NCBI RefSeq assembly: GCF_017813355.1
Contig: NZ_JAGIYZ010000012.1
Span: forward strand, 107,455-171,454
From: Roseomonas nitratireducens
Lineage (GTDB): Bacteria; Pseudomonadota; Alphaproteobacteria; Acetobacterales; Acetobacteraceae
Direction of reading: 5' to 3'
DNA length: 64,000 nucleotides
The notes beneath the pieces are model-generated. The model was not told where the DNA came from, did not search any database, and saw nothing but the letters and a program-made list of their open reading frames with translations. Positions 16,026 through 27,481 of the stretch are shown piece by piece. Made by a program: the position numbers and the translations under genes. How positions within the stretch are numbered: the stretch's first letter is position 1; the number at the start of each line of letters is the position of its first letter.

Positions 16026-16397
16026 TCAGAACATGTTCAGGGCGAGGCGCGCATCCTCGCTCATGCGCGTCTGGTCCCAGGGCGGGTCCCAGACCACTTC
16101 GACGAGGACATCCGTCACGCCATCGACGCCGCGCACCGCGTCCTCCACCTGGCTCGGCAATTCCTGGGCCGAGGGGCAGGCGGGGGTGGTGAGCGTCATC
16201 TCGACCTTCACCTTGCCGTCATCCTCGATCTCGACCGCGTAGATCAGGCCGAGCTGGTAGATGTCGACCGGGATCTCCGGGTCGTAGACGGTGGAGATGG
16301 CGGCGATGACGGCATCCTCGCTCACCTTCGGCGCGGGGGGCTTCACCTCGCCCTCCGGCGTCCAGGCCGCGCGGGTCTCGGTCACGTCCTCACTCAC
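16026..16397 (-). CDS. sufT: SUF system MIP18/DUF59 protein SufT
   Basis: A 123-residue DUF59 protein that helps Fe-S maturation. The family signature is clear: STVYDPEIPVDIYQLGLIYA, then EMTLTTPACPSAQELP with the conserved Cys, and VEVVWDPPWDQTRMSEDARL. An extension of ~28 residues precedes the domain. The start is GTG, overlapping the sufU stop by 8 bases, which implies coupled translation. It matches the SufT placed after sufS/sufU in many bacterial SUF operons. Confidence 0.9.
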   Translation of the reverse strand: MSEDVTETRAAWTPEGEVKPPAPKVSEDAVIAAISTVYDPEIPVDIYQLGLIYAVEIEDDGKVKVEMTLTTPACPSAQELPSQVEDAVRGVDGVTDVLVEVVWDPPWDQTRMSEDARLALNMF

Positions 16398-16863
16398 TGC
16401 TCGCCTCCTTCGTCCCGTCGAGCGCGGCGTTGAGCGCGTGCCAGGCCAGCGTCGCGCACTTCACCCGGGATGGGAACTCATGCACGCCGGACAGCGGCGC
16501 GAGGCGTTCCATCTCGTCCGCCAGCGAAGCGTCGCAGTCCGGGCAGGCACCGGTCATGGCGAGCTCGCGGAAGGTCGCGCCGAGCGCCCTGGCATCGGCA
16601 TCGCTCTTGCCCTTCACCACCTCGGTCATGATGGATGCCGAGGCGGTGGAGATGGCGCAGCCGCGCCCCTGGAAGGCGACATCGGCGATGGTGCCGTCCG
16701 GCGCGTGCTTCACGAACAATTCGATGCGGTCGCCGCACATCGGGTTGTCCCCGCGCGCGGTCGCGTCCGCATCCTCGAGCCGGCGGAAGTTCCGCGGCTT
16801 GCGGCCGTGGTCGAGGATCACTTCCTGGTAGAGGTCGCGGAGGTCGTCGAACAACCCGCTCAT
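16390..16863 (-). CDS. sufU: SUF-type sulfur-transfer protein SufU
   Basis: A 157-residue NifU-N/IscU-like protein. In SUF systems SufU is a zinc-dependent partner that takes persulfide sulfur from SufS. The zinc-site residues are Cys43 and Asp45 (NPMCGDRIELF), Cys69 (GRGCAISTASASI) and Cys136 (RVKCATLAWHAL). The insertion that separates SufU from IscU is visible (DADARALGATFREL). SufU is used here in place of SufE, which is absent from the operon. It overlaps sufS by 4 bases (ATGA). Confidence 0.9.
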   Translation of the reverse strand: MSGLFDDLRDLYQEVILDHGRKPRNFRRLEDADATARGDNPMCGDRIELFVKHAPDGTIADVAFQGRGCAISTASASIMTEVVKGKSDADARALGATFRELAMTGACPDCDASLADEMERLAPLSGVHEFPSRVKCATLAWHALNAALDGTKEASSE

Positions 16864-18107
16864 TTGAAGAACTCCCGCGCCTCGGTGAGCGCCTGCGCCA
16901 GCAGGTCCACCTCCTCCTTCGTCGTATAGAGGCCGAAGGAGGCGCGCGTGGTGCCGTTCTCCATCCCGAAGCGGGCGTGCAGCGGCTCGGCGCAGTGGCG
17001 GCCCGCGCGCACGCAGATCCCCGCGCGGTCGAGCAGCGTGGCGAGGTCGTGCGGATGCGCCGCATCCAGGGCGAAGGCGAAGACCCCGCCGCGATCCTGC
17101 GCACGGCCGAGCAGCGTCAGGCCCGGGACTTCGGCCAGCGCGCCCATGGCGTGGTCGACCAGGGCGCGCTCATGCGCCTCGATCGCGGCCATGCCGATGG
17201 CCGTCACGTAGTCGATCGCGGCGTGCAGGCCGACGGCTTCGATGATCGGCGGCGTGCCGGCCTCAAACTTCGCCGGCGGCGGCGCCCATTCGGACTTCTC
17301 GAAGGTGACGAGGCTGATCATGTCGCCGCCGCCGAGGAAGGGCGGCATGCGGTCCAGATGCTCGAGCCGCGCCCAGAGCACGCCGATGCCCGTGGGCCCG
17401 TACAGCTTGTGCCCGGTGAAGCAGTAGAAGTCGCAGCCGATCGCCTGCACGTCCACGCGCCGGTGCACCGCGGCCTGCGACCCGTCCAGCAGCACCTTCG
17501 CGCCATGCGCATGCGCCAGCGCCACGATGCGGTCCACCGGTGCCACGGTGCCGAGCACGTTCGACATATGCGCCATGGCGACCAGGCCGACCTTCCCGTC
17601 GGCGAGCTTCGCCTCCAGGTCGGCCATGTCGATCTCGCCCGCCTCGGTCACGCGGCAGACGCGCAGTTCGTTGCCGCGGTCGTCGCGCAGCATCTGCCAG
17701 GGGACGATGTTGGCGTGGTGCTCAAGCTCGCTGATCAGCACCGCCTGGCCGGGCTGCAGCACGCCGCGGCCCCAGCCATGGGCGACGAGGTTCATCGCCT
17801 CGGTGCTGTTCTTGGTGAACACGATCTCCCGCGCATCGGCCGCGTTCAGGAAGCGGGCAGTCGCCGCGCGCGCGGCCTCGTAGGAATCGGTCGCGAGTTC
17901 GCTCAGCCGATAGGCGCCGCGATGGACATTGGCGTAGGCCGTTTCCATGCAGCGGACCATGGCGTCGATCACCGCGCGCGGCTTCTGCGCGGATGCCCCG
18001 GAATCGAGGAAGACGAGGGGCCGACCCCGCGCCTGCGGCTGCGACAGGATCGGGAAATCCTGCCGGATGCGCTGGACGTCGAAGCCGGTTGCCGTCGTCC
18101 CGTCCAT
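16860..18107 (-). CDS. sufS: Cysteine desulfurase SufS
   Basis: A 415-residue PLP enzyme that converts cysteine to alanine and holds the sulfur as a persulfide for Fe-S assembly. The PLP Lys is residue 234 in CFTGHKLYGPTGIGVLW; the catalytic Cys is 372 in VRAGRHCAEPLH; the SELEHHANIVPW segment holds the His that stacks on PLP. These are group II (SufS) features. Its ATG overlaps the sufD stop by one base (TGATG). Sulfur is most likely handed to SufU, encoded next. Confidence 0.95.
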   Translation of the reverse strand: MDGTTATGFDVQRIRQDFPILSQPQARGRPLVFLDSGASAQKPRAVIDAMVRCMETAYANVHRGAYRLSELATDSYEAARAATARFLNAADAREIVFTKNSTEAMNLVAHGWGRGVLQPGQAVLISELEHHANIVPWQMLRDDRGNELRVCRVTEAGEIDMADLEAKLADGKVGLVAMAHMSNVLGTVAPVDRIVALAHAHGAKVLLDGSQAAVHRRVDVQAIGCDFYCFTGHKLYGPTGIGVLWARLEHLDRMPPFLGGGDMISLVTFEKSEWAPPPAKFEAGTPPIIEAVGLHAAIDYVTAIGMAAIEAHERALVDHAMGALAEVPGLTLLGRAQDRGGVFAFALDAAHPHDLATLLDRAGICVRAGRHCAEPLHARFGMENGTTRASFGLYTTKEEVDLLAQALTEAREFFK

Positions 18108-19392
18108 CACGCGGCTGCCCCCTGGCGTGCCCACCAGGCGTCGAGCGCGCGGGTCAGCGCGCCCTTCAGGGTCTCGTCCGTCACGGTCTCCACCGCCTCG
18201 TGCAGGAAGGCCTCGACCAGCATGGCCTTGGCCTGCGCCTCGGGGATGCCGCGGGAGCGGAGGTAGAACAGGCTGTCCGCGTCCAGCGCGCCGACCGTCG
18301 CGCCATGGCTGCACTTCACGTCGTCGGCGTAGATCTCGAGCTGCGGCTTGCTGTCGATCTCGGCCTCCTCGCTCAGCAGCAGCGCCTGGTTCATCTGGTA
18401 GCCGTCGGTGCGCTGGGCGACGCGATGGACATGGATGCGGCCCTGGAAGACGCCGCGCGACCGGCCGGCCAGCACCGTCTTGTAGGTCTGGCGGCTGGCG
18501 CAATCGGGTGCTGCGTGGTCGAGCGCCGTGGTCGTGTCCACATGCTGGCCCTCGCCGGCCATCTGCGCGCCGTTCATGTGGCAGGCGGCCTTGGGGCCGA
18601 CCAGCGCCGCATGGATCTCGTTGCGCGTCAGCCGCGGGCCGGCGGCAACCGTGAAGTTGTCGTAGGTGCCCTCGGCCGCGATGCGGGCATAGATGGTCGA
18701 GAGGTGGAAGACCGTCGCCGCTTCCTGGAGCATGCGGCCATGGGTCAGGCTCGCGCCCTCAGCCACCTCGATCTCGAAGACCGGGTTGTGCAGGCAATGG
18801 CCGCCGCCGGCCGCGGTCTCGATCAGCGTCAGCCTTGCCCGCGCGCCGAGGCGGATCAGGTGCCGCGGATGGAAGGCGAAGGGCCGCCCCGGATCGACGG
18901 CGACGGAGACGAGTTCCAGCAGCCCGCCATCCACGCCTTCCGGCAGGTCGAGGAACAGCCCGTCCTCGAACAGCATGGTGTTGAGCGCGGCGAGCGGTTC
19001 GCTCTCCGGCTTGGCGAGCGCGCCGAGATGCGGCTCGGCCTCGGCGAGGTCGTTCGCCAGGCCGAGGGCGCGGAAGGGCAGCCCCTCGAGCGAGGAGAGG
19101 TCGGGCCGGAAGCGCCCATCGACGAAGACCGCGCGATGCGGCGCGAGCGGCGCGGGCAGGCGCACCGTGCCGTCCACGCTCGTCAGCGGCTCGGCGAAAG
19201 CGGCCTGCGCGACGGGGGCGAGGTCGGTGTACTTCCACTGCTCCACGCGGCGCGTGGGGAAGCCGCGCGCGGCGAAATGCACCGCCGCGTCGGCGCGCAG
19301 CTGGTTCAGCCAGGGCTTGCGCGCGCCGGGGAGGTGGTCCTTGAGCCCTTCGTAGCGCGCGAGGAAGCCGGCCGCGCCGGTCTGCGCCGCCG

Positions 19393-19396
<4 letters not shown>
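18107..19396 (-). CDS. sufD: Fe-S assembly scaffold subunit SufD
   Basis: A 429-residue SufD, which with SufB and SufC forms the scaffold on which Fe-S clusters are built. The RRVEQWKYTDL opening is typical, and the right-handed beta-helix core ends in TYKTVLAGRSRGVFQGRI, QTDGYQMNQALLLSEEAEID and KCSHGATVGALDADSLFYLRS, including the conserved Cys-Ser-His. It lies between sufC and sufS with 4-base and 1-base overlaps, so all subunits should be produced in step. Confidence 0.94.
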
Positions 19397-20139
<743 letters not shown>

Positions 20140-20141
20140 GG

Positions 20142-21638
<1,497 letters not shown>

Positions 21639-21643
21639 CTTCT

Positions 21644-22090
21644 TTACTCCGCGGCGGCGGCCTCGGGGTGCGGCACGATGGCCGGCACGCGCGCGAGGTC
21701 GGCGATGGAAATGCCGGACAGGGCCCGGCGGATGGCGTCGTTCACGGGGTCCCAGCGGCCACGCACGGGACAGGTGGCTTCCGCGTCGCAGAAGCCGGCC
21801 GCGTTGTCCACGCAGGCCGTCAGCGCGATGGGGCCGTCTATCGCGGTGATGACATCGGTCAATGGCATCGCCGCGAGCGGCCGGGTCAGGCGATAGCCGC
21901 CCGAAGCACCACGACGGCCCTCGACCAGCCCCGCATGGGACAGGATTTTCAGCACCTTCGACACCGTGGGCTCGCCGAGGCCGGTGGCGGCGGCAAGGCC
22001 GGGCGCCGTCAGCACCCCGCCTTCCTCGGCCTCCTCCAGCCTGGTGAGCACCACCACGGCGTAGTCGGTCAGCTTGGACAGCCGCAGCAA
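21644..22090 (-). CDS. sufR: Rrf2-family Fe-S regulator of the SUF operon
   Basis: A 148-residue Rrf2 (IscR-like) repressor. The winged helix is [15 protein letters not shown] ... [20 protein letters not shown] with wing [10 protein letters not shown]. Three cysteines, 93, 101 and 107, are placed to bind a cluster, so the protein should sense Fe-S status and repress the operon when clusters are plentiful. The TTG start was chosen because GGAGG lies 9 bases upstream and because upstream codons run through a palindrome that is probably its own operator. It is the first gene of sufRBCDSUTA. IscR-type naming would also be acceptable. Confidence 0.87.
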   Translation of the reverse strand: MLRLSKLTDYAVVVLTRLEEAEEGGVLTAPGLAAATGLGEPTVSKVLKILSHAGLVEGRRGASGGYRLTRPLAAMPLTDVITAIDGPIALTACVDNAAGFCDAEATCPVRGRWDPVNDAIRRALSGISIADLARVPAIVPHPEAAAAE

Positions 22091-22107
22091 ATCCGCCTGC
22101 CTCCGGC

Positions 22108-22132
22108 AATCAGGACCCGATTGGTCCGGATT
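22108..22132 (-). promoter_or_regulatory. 25-bp palindrome, likely operator of the suf operon
   Basis: GGACC (22113-22117) and GGTCC (22123-22127) face each other around CGATT, and the outer AATCA/GGATT arms match at 4 of 5 positions. It lies 18 bases upstream of the sufR start, where an autoregulated Rrf2 protein would bind. The size fits dimeric Rrf2 sites. Confidence 0.5.
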
Positions 22133-22226
22133 GCAGATGCGCCCGCCCCCGGCCGCTGTCAAGGCGCCTGGACCGGCCCTTCGTGCGCGGCCATCCTGCG
22201 CACGCTCCAGGAAAGGGAAAGCGCGT

Positions 22227-23114
22227 ATGCCGACGATCAGGACCGATGACGGCGTGGACCTGCACTATGAGGAAGCCGGCAGCGGCATCCCCATGGTCTT
22301 CGTGCACGAATTCGCCGGCGACCATCGTTCCTGGGAACCGCAGATGCGGTTCTTCTCCCGCCGCTATCGCTGCATCGCCTATGCCGCGCGCGGCTATCCG
22401 CCTTCCGCCGTGCCGTCCGACCCCAAGGCCTATTCGCAGGACCGCGCGACGGACGACATCGCCGCGGTGATCAAGGGGCTGGAGCTGGGCAAGGCGCATG
22501 TCGTCGGGCTTTCCATGGGTGCCTTCGCGACGCTGCATCTGGGGCTGCGCCATCCCGCCCTCGCCCGCAGCCTGACCGCGGCCGGCGTCGGCTATGGCGC
22601 CGCGCCGGGCAAGCGCGAGCAGTTCCGCGCCGAGGTGGAGGCGACCGCGACGCGCATCCGCGCCGAGGGGATGGAGACGATGGGCGCCGTCTATGCCCGC
22701 GGCCCGACGCGCCTGGTGTTCGAGGAGAAGGACCCGCGCGGCTACGCCGAGTTCCGCGCGCAGCTGATGGAACATTCCGCCGAGGGTTCGGCGAACACCA
22801 TGATGGGCGTGCAGCGCGAACGCCCCGCGCTGGGCGACCTGGAAGCGCAGTTCCGCCAGCTGACGCTGCCCACCTTCGTCATCGCCGGCGACGAGGACGA
22901 CCCCACGCTCGAGCCCTCGATGTTCCTCAAGCGCACCATCCCGACCAGCGCGCTGCTGGTGATGCCGAAATGCGGGCACACCATGAACCTCGAGGATCCG
23001 GACGCCTTCAACCGCGCGGTGCTGGACTTCGTCACCCAGGTGGATGCCGGCGCGTGGCGCACCCGCATCCCCGAAAGCCTCACCGGCGCGATCATCGCGG
23101 CCAAGGGCAGCTAG
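22227..23114 (+). CDS. Alpha/beta hydrolase
   Basis: A 295-residue alpha/beta-hydrolase. MVFVHEFAGDHRSW forms the oxyanion loop, VVGLSMGAFATLHLGLRHP the nucleophile Ser (near residue 97), the IAGDEDDPT segment an acid, and MPKCGHTMNLEDP the catalytic His. It has a cap of about 90 residues after strand 6. It resembles 3-oxoadipate-enol-lactonase or haloperoxidase-like enzymes, but the substrate is not assignable. It is transcribed away from the suf operon. Its stop overlaps the converging GNAT stop within the four bases CTAG. Confidence 0.82.
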   Translation: MPTIRTDDGVDLHYEEAGSGIPMVFVHEFAGDHRSWEPQMRFFSRRYRCIAYAARGYPPSAVPSDPKAYSQDRATDDIAAVIKGLELGKAHVVGLSMGAFATLHLGLRHPALARSLTAAGVGYGAAPGKREQFRAEVEATATRIRAEGMETMGAVYARGPTRLVFEEKDPRGYAEFRAQLMEHSAEGSANTMMGVQRERPALGDLEAQFRQLTLPTFVIAGDEDDPTLEPSMFLKRTIPTSALLVMPKCGHTMNLEDPDAFNRAVLDFVTQVDAGAWRTRIPESLTGAIIAAKGS

Positions 23115-23548
23115 AAGCCCAGCTTCATGCCCTCGTGGCTCGCCTTGAAGCCGAGCGATTCGTAGAAGCGCAGCGCGTCGGGGCGCGCCTTGTCCGTCGT
23201 CAGCTGGACAAGGCCGCAGCCCCGCGCGCGGCATTCCGCGATCGCCCATTCGAACATGCGGCGGCCGAGCCCCGCGCCGCGATGGCTCGCCGCGATTCGC
23301 ACGCTCTCGATCTGCCCGCGCCACATGCCCAGCCGCGACAAGCCCGGGATGAAGGAGAGCTGCAGGCAGCCGACGATGCGCCCTTCCTCCTCCACCACCG
23401 CGAGCAGCTGGTTCGGATCGGCCTCGATCGCCGCGAAGGCGGCGTCATAGGCGGGATCGCCCGGCTTCTCCCGCCCCGCGCCGAGCACGTCGTCGGCCAG
23501 CAGCGCGACGATGGCGCCGAGGTCGGCGGCGGTCGCGCGGCGCATCAT
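23111..23548 (-). CDS. GNAT family N-acetyltransferase
   Basis: A 145-residue acetyl-CoA-dependent acetyltransferase. It begins MMRRATAADLGAIVALLADD, and the acetyl-CoA pyrophosphate loop is RIAASHRGAGLGRRMFEWAI (about residues 86-105), followed by CGLVQLTTDKARPDALRFYE and SLGFKASHEGMKL. The acceptor is unknown. It is the last gene of a leftward run that includes the ABC importer and CFA synthase; ATGA overlaps the CFA synthase stop. Confidence 0.85.
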   Translation of the reverse strand: MMRRATAADLGAIVALLADDVLGAGREKPGDPAYDAAFAAIEADPNQLLAVVEEEGRIVGCLQLSFIPGLSRLGMWRGQIESVRIAASHRGAGLGRRMFEWAIAECRARGCGLVQLTTDKARPDALRFYESLGFKASHEGMKLGF

Positions 23549-24849
23549 CGGGCGTAGAGATCCGCCCGCGTCAGCGGCAGGCCGGAGGCACCCCGCGCGC
23601 GCTTCGTCGCCAGCGTCTGGAAGATGCCGACCGTGCCGCGCTCGAAGGCCAGCGCGCAGCCGGCCATGTAGGTGATCCAGATGTCGGTCTTGGCCGCGCC
23701 GACTTCCTTCACGGCGGCGTCGCGGTTGGCGAACAGCCGTTCCGTCCAGGCGCGGCAGGTGCGGGCATAGTGCTCGCGCAGCGCCTCGACGTCGTGGATC
23801 TCGAAGCCGTTGCGCTCCAGCGCGTCATGCTCGGCGCCGAGGTGGTCCAGCTCGCCGCCGGGGAAGATGTAGCGCGTCAGCGCCTCGAATTCCGGGCGCT
23901 TCTTGCGGAAGGTCTTCTCGTCCCGCTTCATCGGCCGCGCGATGGCATGGTGCAGGTAGGCGCCGCGCGGGCGCAGCAATTCGCGGATGCGCGCGAAATA
24001 GCCCTCCCGGTTGTCGAGGCCGACCGCCTCGTACATGCCGACGCTCGCGACCTTGTCGAAGGGCTCGGCCTTGAGCGTGCGGAAATCGGTCAGCTCGATG
24101 GTGACGCGGTCCTCGAGGCCGAGGCGCTTCACCTTCTCGACGGCGAAGGCGTACTGCTCCTCGGCCAGCGTCACGCCATGCGCCTTCACGCCGTAGTTGC
24201 GCGCGGCGTGGCAGACCAGCCCGCCCCAGCCGCAGCCGATGTCGAGAAAGCGTTCCCCCGGCTGCAGCCGCAGCTTGCGGCAGACGAGGTCGAGCTTGGC
24301 GACCTGCGCTTCCTCGAGCGTCGTCTCCGGCGTCGGGTAGTAGGCGCAGGTGTAGACCATCTCCGGGCAGAGAAAGAGCGCGTAGAAGGCGTTCGACAAA
24401 TCGTAGTGGAAGTGCATCAGCGCCTTGTCGTCGCGCCCTTCCCCATACTTCGCGGCGTCGCCGGGGCCGGAGAAGGCATGCGAACCCTGCGTCTTGCCCG
24501 CACCGAAGGCGAAGGGCAGCAACGCGCGCGCCAGTTCCATCTTGTCGAGCCGCTTGAGCAGCCCGCGCCGGCCATTCTCGGCCCGCGCGGCGAGGTCGAG
24601 CAGCGTGCCGCCCTCGATCGCGACGTCGCCGGCGGCCATGGCCTCGATCAGCGTGGTCAGGCGCGGGCGGCGCACCAGCCGCGTGAGCGCGGCCGGGTCG
24701 CGGATGGCGACCGCGACATCGCCGCGCGGCGCGGGGCCGAGCGGCACTTCCGACCCATCCCAGAGGCGGAGCGTGAGGTCCGCCTTCAGGTGCTGCGCGA
24801 CATGCGCCGCGAGGCGGCGGACACGTTCGGCGCCCTTGTCCGCCGCCAT
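23545..24849 (-). CDS. cfa: Cyclopropane-fatty-acyl-phospholipid synthase family protein
   Basis: A 434-residue SAM-dependent enzyme that adds a methylene group across a lipid double bond. The N-terminal ~120 residues are the lipid-binding domain. The catalytic part holds HFHYDLSNAFYALFL, MVYTCAYYPTPETTLEEAQ, the SAM loop FLDIGCGWGGLVCHAA, GVTLAEEQYAFA, VGMYEAVG and HHAIARPMKRDE, all usual in CFA synthases. It starts 5 bases after the stop of an ABC binding-protein gene, an unusual pairing that suggests co-expression. A relative acting on other lipids cannot be excluded. Confidence 0.88.
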   Translation of the reverse strand: MAADKGAERVRRLAAHVAQHLKADLTLRLWDGSEVPLGPAPRGDVAVAIRDPAALTRLVRRPRLTTLIEAMAAGDVAIEGGTLLDLAARAENGRRGLLKRLDKMELARALLPFAFGAGKTQGSHAFSGPGDAAKYGEGRDDKALMHFHYDLSNAFYALFLCPEMVYTCAYYPTPETTLEEAQVAKLDLVCRKLRLQPGERFLDIGCGWGGLVCHAARNYGVKAHGVTLAEEQYAFAVEKVKRLGLEDRVTIELTDFRTLKAEPFDKVASVGMYEAVGLDNREGYFARIRELLRPRGAYLHHAIARPMKRDEKTFRKKRPEFEALTRYIFPGGELDHLGAEHDALERNGFEIHDVEALREHYARTCRAWTERLFANRDAAVKEVGAAKTDIWITYMAGCALAFERGTVGIFQTLATKRARGASGLPLTRADLYAR

Positions 24850-24854
24850 CGCGG

Positions 24855-25814
24855 TCAGATCCGCACGCGGTCCGGCGCGACCCAGCGCAGCGGCTCGGCC
24901 CAGACGACGTCGGCGGTCGTCACCGGCCGGTCGAGCCGGTTCATCCCGCGCAGCTGGTCGATGGCGAGCTGGATGTTGCCGACGCTGTCGGGCGTCAGGT
25001 TCATCTTGTACTCGACCTTGGTCATCAGCTCGGCCATCAGGCCGCGATCCTGGCGGAGGAAGCGGGCCACCTGCTGCGCCGCCTGGTCGCGGTTCGCGGC
25101 GATGAACTCCTGCGCCTGGATCAGCGAGCGCATCAGTCGCTCCGTCGTCGGGCGGTTCTGCTCGGCCCAGGCCTTGTTCATGTAGACGAAGTTGCGGACG
25201 ATCTGGATCTGCTCGTTGTTGACCAGGATATGGGTGTTGGGAATGGCGCGCTGGGCGCGGGTCGGCCAGGGCTCCCACACCGCGAAGGCGTCGATGTTGC
25301 CGCGCTCCAGCGCGGCGACCATCTCGGGCGCTTCCACGTTCACGATGGTATAGTCGGCCGGGTTCAGGTTCAGCTTGGCGACGACCGACAGCCAGAAAGT
25401 CTCGCTGCCCGTGCCGCGCGCGACGCCGACGCGCTTGCCCTTCAGCTCGTCCATGGTGCGGATGTTGCGGCCGAGCACGCTGATCCAGCGCAGCAGCGCC
25501 GTGCCCTCGGCCACCGCCACCACGTTCGGGTCGCGCACATGCGCCGACACGCCGGCCTGCTCGGCGCCATAGGCGGAATTGATCTGGTTGCCGATCAGGA
25601 AGGCGATCATGGCCGAGCCCGAGGGGCCGGTGTTGACCGTCACGTCCAGCCCGTTGCGCTCGAAGAAGCCGCCTTCCTTGGCGACGTAGTAGGGCGCGAA
25701 GGACGGATCGACGCCCGTCGCGATGGTCACGCGCGTGGGCGACTGGCCGGCGGCCGGCAGCACATAGGCGCCGGCCGCGGCGGCGGGCAGCGCGAGGATG
25801 GAACGACGATTCAT
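24855..25814 (-). CDS. ABC importer substrate-binding protein (nitrate/sulfonate/taurine class)
   Basis: A 319-residue periplasmic binding protein of the SsuA/TauA/NrtA group. The signal peptide is MNRRSILALPAAAAGAYVLP with a twin-Arg pair. VDPSFAPYYVAKEGGFFERN, NTGPSGSAMIAFLIGNQINS and GVARGTGSETFWLSVVAKLN are group-typical. The ligand could be an alkanesulfonate, taurine, a pyrimidine precursor or similar; the sequence does not decide. AGGGAG lies upstream of the ATG. It follows the permease gene, giving the order ATPase-permease-binding protein. Confidence 0.87.
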   Translation of the reverse strand: MNRRSILALPAAAAGAYVLPAAGQSPTRVTIATGVDPSFAPYYVAKEGGFFERNGLDVTVNTGPSGSAMIAFLIGNQINSAYGAEQAGVSAHVRDPNVVAVAEGTALLRWISVLGRNIRTMDELKGKRVGVARGTGSETFWLSVVAKLNLNPADYTIVNVEAPEMVAALERGNIDAFAVWEPWPTRAQRAIPNTHILVNNEQIQIVRNFVYMNKAWAEQNRPTTERLMRSLIQAQEFIAANRDQAAQQVARFLRQDRGLMAELMTKVEYKMNLTPDSVGNIQLAIDQLRGMNRLDRPVTTADVVWAEPLRWVAPDRVRI

Positions 25815-25833
25815 CTTGGTGGTCTCCCTGGGT

Positions 25834-26598
25834 TCAGACCGTTGCATTGAAGCGGCCCGCGAAGGCGCGGATGAGGAAGCGGAAGGTCCGGTCGGTCGCG
25901 AAGCCGAGCAGCCCGAGGGCCACCAGCGCCACGAAGATGTCCTCGATCTGCATGAACAGCCGCGCATCCCACAGCATCTTGCCCAAGCCGTCGTTCGACG
26001 CGACGAGTTCCGCCGCGACGATGGTGACGAAGGCGTTGGACATCGCAAGCCGCATGCCGGTCAGGATGTAGGGCACCGTCGCCGGCAGGGCGACGAGCCG
26101 GAACACCTGCAGCCGCGTCGCACCCAGGCATTGCGCCGCGCGGATCTTGTCGCGGCCCACCGCGCCCACGCCCGCCGCCGTGCTGATGATGACGACGAAG
26201 ACGGTGGTGTAGGCGATGAGGAAGACCTTGCTCTCCTCCCCGATCCCGAACCAGATCACCGCGACGGTGATCATCGCGACCGCGGGGATGAAGCGGAAGA
26301 ATTCCGTCCAGGGTTCCAGCATCCAGCGCACCGGCTTGAAGGAGCCGATGGCGAGGCCGACGGGAATCCCGATCGCCGATCCCAGCAGGAAGCCCTGCCC
26401 GATGCGGCGGAGGGAGGCGACGATCTGCTCCTGCAGGATGCCGTCCTCGATCAGCACCCAGGCGCGTTCCAGCACCGGCCCGGGCGGCGGGAACAGGGTG
26501 GAGCGCACCAGCGTCGTCGCCGCCAGGTGCCAGACCAGGAACAGCAGCCCGAAGCCGGCGATGTAGCCCGCGACGGTGACGAGGCGTTCAGTGCGCAC
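25834..26598 (-). CDS. ABC importer permease (SsuC/TauC type)
   Basis: A 254-residue inner-membrane permease with six hydrophobic segments. The ATPase-docking EAA loop is visible as RDKIRAAQCLGATRLQVFRLVALPATVPYI, and the preceding FGIGEESKVFLIAY is characteristic of the SsuC/TauC/NrtB group. It starts at GTG, 11 bases inside the end of the ATPase gene, so the two are coupled. Confidence 0.88.
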   Translation of the reverse strand: MRTERLVTVAGYIAGFGLLFLVWHLAATTLVRSTLFPPPGPVLERAWVLIEDGILQEQIVASLRRIGQGFLLGSAIGIPVGLAIGSFKPVRWMLEPWTEFFRFIPAVAMITVAVIWFGIGEESKVFLIAYTTVFVVIISTAAGVGAVGRDKIRAAQCLGATRLQVFRLVALPATVPYILTGMRLAMSNAFVTIVAAELVASNDGLGKMLWDARLFMQIEDIFVALVALGLLGFATDRTFRFLIRAFAGRFNATV

Positions 26599-27355
26599 CG
26601 TGGATCTCGTCGTGAATGAGGGCGTGCACGTCGCGGAACACCGACATGAAGGCGTCGGAGGTGCGTTCGCGCGGGAAGGGCAGGTCCACCGGGATCACCG
26701 CCTTCAGCGTCCCGCCCGGTCCGCGCTTCATCACGCCGACGCGGGTCGCGAGCGCGCAGGCTTCCTCGATGTCGTGGGTGATGAACAGCACCGTCTTGCG
26801 CGTCTCGGCCCAGATGCGGCTGAGCTCGCCCTGCAGCACGGCGCGCGTCATGGCGTCCAGCGCGCCGAAGGGCTCGTCCATCAGCAGGATGCGCGGGTCG
26901 TTGGCCAGCGCGCGCGCGATCTGGATGCGCTGCTTCATCCCGCCCGAGAGTTCCGAAGGGTGCTTCGCCCCCTGCCCGGTCAGCCCGACCATCTTCAGGT
27001 AGTGCTCGGCCTTCGCGCGGCGCTCGGCCCGGCCCATGCCGCGCAGGCGCAGCCCGAAGCCGATGTTGTCGAGCGCGGTCAGCCAGTCATAGAGGCTGTC
27101 ATGGCCCTGGAAGACGACGCCGCGGTCGGCGCCGGGCCGGTCCACCGGGCGGCCGTCGAGCAGGATGCGCCCGGCCGTCGGCTGCTCGAACCCCGCGACC
27201 ATGTTGAGAACGGTCGTCTTGCCGCAGCCCGAGGTGCCGAGCAGGCAGAAGAACTCGCCTTCTGCGAGGTCCAGGCTGAAGTCGCGCACCGCCTCCCACG
27301 CCCCCGTGCGGCCGCGATAGGTCTTCCCCACGCCCTCCAGCGTCACCAGCGCCAC
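26588..27355 (-). CDS. ABC importer ATP-binding protein (SsuB/TauB type)
   Basis: A 255-residue ABC ATPase that powers the adjacent permease. Walker A is LGTSGCGKTTVLN, the Q-loop VVFQGHDSLYDWLTALDN, the signature ELSGGMKQRIQIARALA, Walker B RILLMDEPFGALDAMTR and the switch LFITHDIEEA, as in SsuB/TauB/NrtD. A GTG start (VALVTLEGVGKTY) is preferred because GAGG lies 7 bases upstream. First gene of the unit ATPase-permease-binding protein-cfa-GNAT. Confidence 0.88.
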   Translation of the reverse strand: MALVTLEGVGKTYRGRTGAWEAVRDFSLDLAEGEFFCLLGTSGCGKTTVLNMVAGFEQPTAGRILLDGRPVDRPGADRGVVFQGHDSLYDWLTALDNIGFGLRLRGMGRAERRAKAEHYLKMVGLTGQGAKHPSELSGGMKQRIQIARALANDPRILLMDEPFGALDAMTRAVLQGELSRIWAETRKTVLFITHDIEEACALATRVGVMKRGPGGTLKAVIPVDLPFPRERTSDAFMSVFRDVHALIHDEIHGAH

Positions 27356-27481
27356 GTTGAAGCCTCGTTCGTTCCCGTGAGGTTCATTAGGCGCGCCGCC
27401 GCGGGCGGGCAACCCGGCTTCACGGCCCGCGGAGCCGGGTCTAGAACCCTTCCAGGCTTAAAACCGAGGAGGGAACGCCGC

